A program made the translations under genes and the position numbers. A DNA stretch of 34,205 nt from Scleroderma bovista (Eukaryota; Basidiomycota; Agaricomycetes; Boletales; Sclerodermataceae). The DNA is taken from the NCBI GenBank assembly GCA_037178675.1, contig JAYMGJ010000713.1, positions 1-34,205 of the forward strand. Direction: 5' to 3'. How positions within the stretch are numbered: the stretch's first letter is position 1; each line of letters starts with the position of its first letter. Shown piece after piece: positions 31,477 to 34,205 of the stretch. Under the pieces are notes generated by a model. That model saw only the letters and a program-made list of their open reading frames with translations, was not told the DNA's origin and searched no databases.

Positions 31477-33402
31477 CTGCCTGCTATTGTTTGTTCATTT
31501 CATCCCTATTGATAATAAATATCCCACCTGAATCTTTCCTTTGCTGCATTGCCTGTTGCTGATGGGACCCAGCACACATGGAATATGATGCATTGGTGGG
31601 CCCACTTTAATATTGTGACCAGCTGAGAGTCACCATCGGTCTGATCCGAACTGGAATCTGTGAAAATATATCAGTGTATGTTCATACAGTAACCATACTT
31701 ACCCTTTGAATTTTTTCTGGCATGCGTCTGTTTCGACCTTTTATTATGGCTCTTCTCAGCATCCGCTGCAAGACATCAATGATATACCAATGAATGAATA
31801 GATGTAATTACCTTGCAAATCGTGTTGACCACGGGTGTGCCTTGATTCTGCTCCACCCCTAGAAGGACCTGTGGCATTTCCATGCGGACGCACAGGGGGC
31901 TGAATGTCCTCTATGTCCTCGTCATTATATGATACATCTATCAATGCCTCTCAGTGGTTGCCAATTTAATAGAATGATATTTACCTTGCGTGGGCTTTTT
32001 TCCTGTTCTCTTTGCCGTACTCTTGTGATTGGCACTCGAAACCACGGCTTGTAGCGACCCATCGGACTCTAACCACCTCTTGACCTTGAATGTATTTGCG
32101 GGATCACTCACTTGCCTGTCTCGCCACCACTCCAATATTTCTGTGGCCTCTTTGTTGGTAAGCCTAGAGGGTTCCTTGAATGCGACATTGGCAGGCCAAT
32201 ACCTGCCCGATATATATGTGCCACGGTCAAGCCCAATCGCTGCCCATGGTACAGCAACATTGGACTGACCACAAGCCTTTCCTGTTATGACATGGTTAGT
32301 GTTTGATTCATAGAATATTTTTACATACCATAATGAAAACTAATGAATGCGCAGACTACATCCTTTTTGTCCTGGGTGTTCATATTCAGGATGACCGGAA
32401 TGTAGGGCACGTCATCTGCATCTGTTGGGAGGTTAAATTGTGGCCGTCTTTTACCTTTGACAGGCTTTCTTGGAACCGTGCCCTCATCCTCCGTATCTTC
32501 ACCACTTTCCTCCTCCACACCAAACACCTGATGGGCATACTGCTCCCACTTGTTCTCCACCCGGTCCCAGCCATCAAAGAGCTTGCCATCACCCAATTCA
32601 TCATTGAAGTCATGCCTATGTGTGTCAGTAGTAATATATACACCGAATAACCACACTCACAGGCCATACATGATGTCACCTGCAGCACCTTTCCAAGCCG
32701 CCATCACCACCACTCTGGCACCACACTGCTTCCACATCGCCTTGGAAAACTCACGGCAAACTTCCGACCTATTTCCTTCCGCGCTCTACCTGTAGTTTCA
32801 GTACCATGTGCCACGGATAAGAGTCTCACCTTGCTTGGATCTCTGGGGGGGGGGGTGGGTATCACTCCATTCCTTGGCTGTCTTTTCTGCCCGCTCTATG
32901 TTCTCCGCGGTCAGTCTCTTTATCACTTTGCCCACCGCCCTCTGATAATTTTGAATGTACCCGCTGGAACGGGTGCATGTCCTGCTCTGGCAAGCACATC
33001 ATCTATTTTTGCCTTCTCTTGGTCTGCTATTACCATGCGGGCAGTCCACCTGCGGCCATATTTGATGAGCTGTTTTTTCTTCCGAGTGCGAGAGTGATTA
33101 TACAGCCAATTTGAATGCCTATGAAAATATGAAATAAGGCAAGCTCTTCATAAGTGAGGGAGCACTCACCTTCTTCTTTATCACCCATTGGTGACTCTTG
33201 AGTGTCCTGTTGGCCTCCAGCCTTTGGACATGGCTTGCAATGTCCTTAAAATAGACTTCCTTTTTGTTGCGTCCGCTGCCATCCACTGTTCCAGTTTCTC
33301 CTGGACAATGATGAGCTCATCTTTGCGAAGGGGGGTCTTGCCTTGCCCAGTGGCATCAGACCTCCCATCACTATCACTCTCACTGTACTCAGATTCAGAC
33401 AT
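30732..33402 (-). CDS. Fourteen-exon hypothetical protein with a mini-exon array
   Basis: Exons read leftwards: 33402-33170, 33118-32830, about 32785-32661, 32615-32329, 32281-31985, 31949-31812, 31765-31703, 31657-31528, 31476-31412, 31348-31241, 31177-31091, 31028 to about 30956, 30866-30780, 30742-30732 (TAA). The N-terminus is acidic (MSESEYSESDSDG). Then come WLYNHSRTRKKKQ, YGRRWTARMVIADQEK, YIQNYQRAVGKVIKRL, MWKQCGARVVVMAAW, HDFNDELGDG, VPWAAIGLDRGTYISG and ILEWWRDRQV, a pattern I recall from a large agaric family of unknown function. The tail is Ala/Thr/Lys-rich low complexity from small exons. Two one-base frame changes, near 33257 (an A5 run) and near 32955, break the frame; real mutation or sequence error cannot be told apart. 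A C10 run (about 32847-32856) lies in exon 2. Divergent from the KDZ gene. Confidence 0.65.
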
Positions 33403-33828
33403 GGGTGAGGTGGAATCTTTGCAGTGAGTTCCAAATTCCGGCACACATTTGGGCCTGTTGATTGAAGTTCACGCAGTCACTTTCTTCACATGTCACAAGG
33501 ACCCTTGATCTTACTTTACCATGTATGGGCAGATGCAATACGGCGCCCGAGGAATATTTGGTAAGATTCCATGGGTATTTGCAAAGATCTTACCATAGAT
33601 GGAAAGGTCCATGTTGCTCAGGGTCCATTTTGACAATGCTTATGTGCCAATCTCAAGATCTCAGTCCATAGTTGGTAGGGTTCCATTTGTGCCTGATCAC
33701 GGTCCCAACCGAGTGGATTGACACCGCAGGATCCCAATCCGATGCAGTTGGTCAAGTTCAAGGTATTGCAATGAGGCATTTCAAGGTCAAAAGTGGTCAT
33801 GTTGTGAGCTTCACATCCAGAGACAGTC
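33403..33828. other. Shared upstream region of the 14-exon gene and the KDZ gene
   Basis: 425 bp between two divergent starts. Contains a run of loosely repeated CAAGGTC/GATCTTAC and TCCAT words but no ORF that I would call. Confidence 0.4.
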
Positions 33829-34205
33829 ATGGGGAAGTCCAAGGTAGTAAAAGTAGGCCCCTCTACACCTGTAATGCAGGTGACATGGAAGACAGTAAGA
33901 TCTGGTAGACAATCCAAGGACAAGATCATAAAGGCTCCACCCCGGAAAAAGGCACGCATTGAAAGAGCTGATGATCAGTCTCCTACTCGAGCTGGTTCAT
34001 CGGCATTGGAGCACACCAGTTTCTTTCCAGATGAGCCTGTAGAGGCATATTCTACTACAGATGATCCACCCCTGCGAGCATGTAGATTGCCAAGGAACCA
34101 GGTCTGATGCACCTTCCACACTCTAAATATATATCTCATCCAATCATAGGACCACTATCTGCGAGACTGGCTGCCCTGGAAAGGCAAATATTTGTCAGTG
34201 CTCCT
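33829..34205 (+). CDS. KDZ-type transposase, N-terminal part (runs off the window)
   Basis: ATG at 33829; exon 1 to 34101, intron 34102-34149 (GT...ATAG), exon 2 from 34150 to the edge, phase 0. Residues include VRSGRQSKDK and a nuclear-localisation-like PPRKKARIE around residues 38-46. A variable acidic linker follows, then DHYLRDWLPWKGKYLSVLL, which matches the conserved segment before the cysteine cluster (CxC) domain of Kyakuja-Dileera-Zisupton transposases in mushrooms. The catalytic RNase H-fold region lies outside the window. No stop or frame change in the part seen. The call rests on one conserved segment plus layout, so it is fairly but not fully secure. Confidence 0.6.

Overview
The window looks like transposon-dense nuclear DNA of a mushroom-type fungus (Basidiomycota, Agaricomycetes). 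Reasons: a Plavaka-type (CACTA-like) transposase in many short exons, the start of a KDZ-type transposase, a Ty3/gypsy-like gag, introns of about 45-75 bp with GTAAGT/GTGAGT donors, and multi-exon genes of agaric-type expanded families. No prokaryotic feature is present. Names rest on recognition by eye; no database search was run.

Layout. 1-6259: the 5' part of a decayed gypsy element read on the minus strand (gag-protease 1-3646, a long LTR 3656-6259 carrying a 550-bp hAT-type MITE). 6275-9635: two more LTRs of the same family, a minus-strand copy split by a plus-strand copy. The full-length LTR copies share a conserved open reading frame inside the LTR. 9916-11290: two back-to-back ~0.7-kb palindromes whose arms carry tRNA-like Pol III boxes. 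12281-17132: Plavaka transposase (minus), nearly complete but broken. 17324-21025: gene debris, namely an Hsp70-like fragment, an unknown acidic ORF, a hypothetical gene, and a fragment of the DNA polymerase epsilon catalytic subunit.

From about 21.03 kb the character changes. CCGCGG occurs about 24 times between 21.5 and 33.0 kb but only once in the first 21 kb. It starts as a degenerate minisatellite (21.43-22.24 kb) and recurs up to 32.9 kb. A 2,938-bp foldback element with 338-bp, about 99% identical terminal inverted repeats and a TA duplication sits inside this zone (22911-25848) and has no copy of the motif, as expected for a later insertion. To its right are four multi-exon genes: a Zn-cluster-like protein (25933-28020, minus), a WTPP-repeat coiled-coil protein (28922-30315, plus), a 14-exon gene with a mini-exon array (30732-33402, minus) and the N-terminus of a KDZ transposase (33829 to the window end, plus). 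My leading hypothesis is one large cargo-carrying KDZ-type element running from about 21.03 kb past the right edge.

A second theme is decay. Broken genes repeatedly carry in-frame TGA codons where related proteins appear to continue, which fits CGA to TGA change at methylated CpG. The Zn-cluster gene, the WTPP gene and the 14-exon gene all end in TAA.
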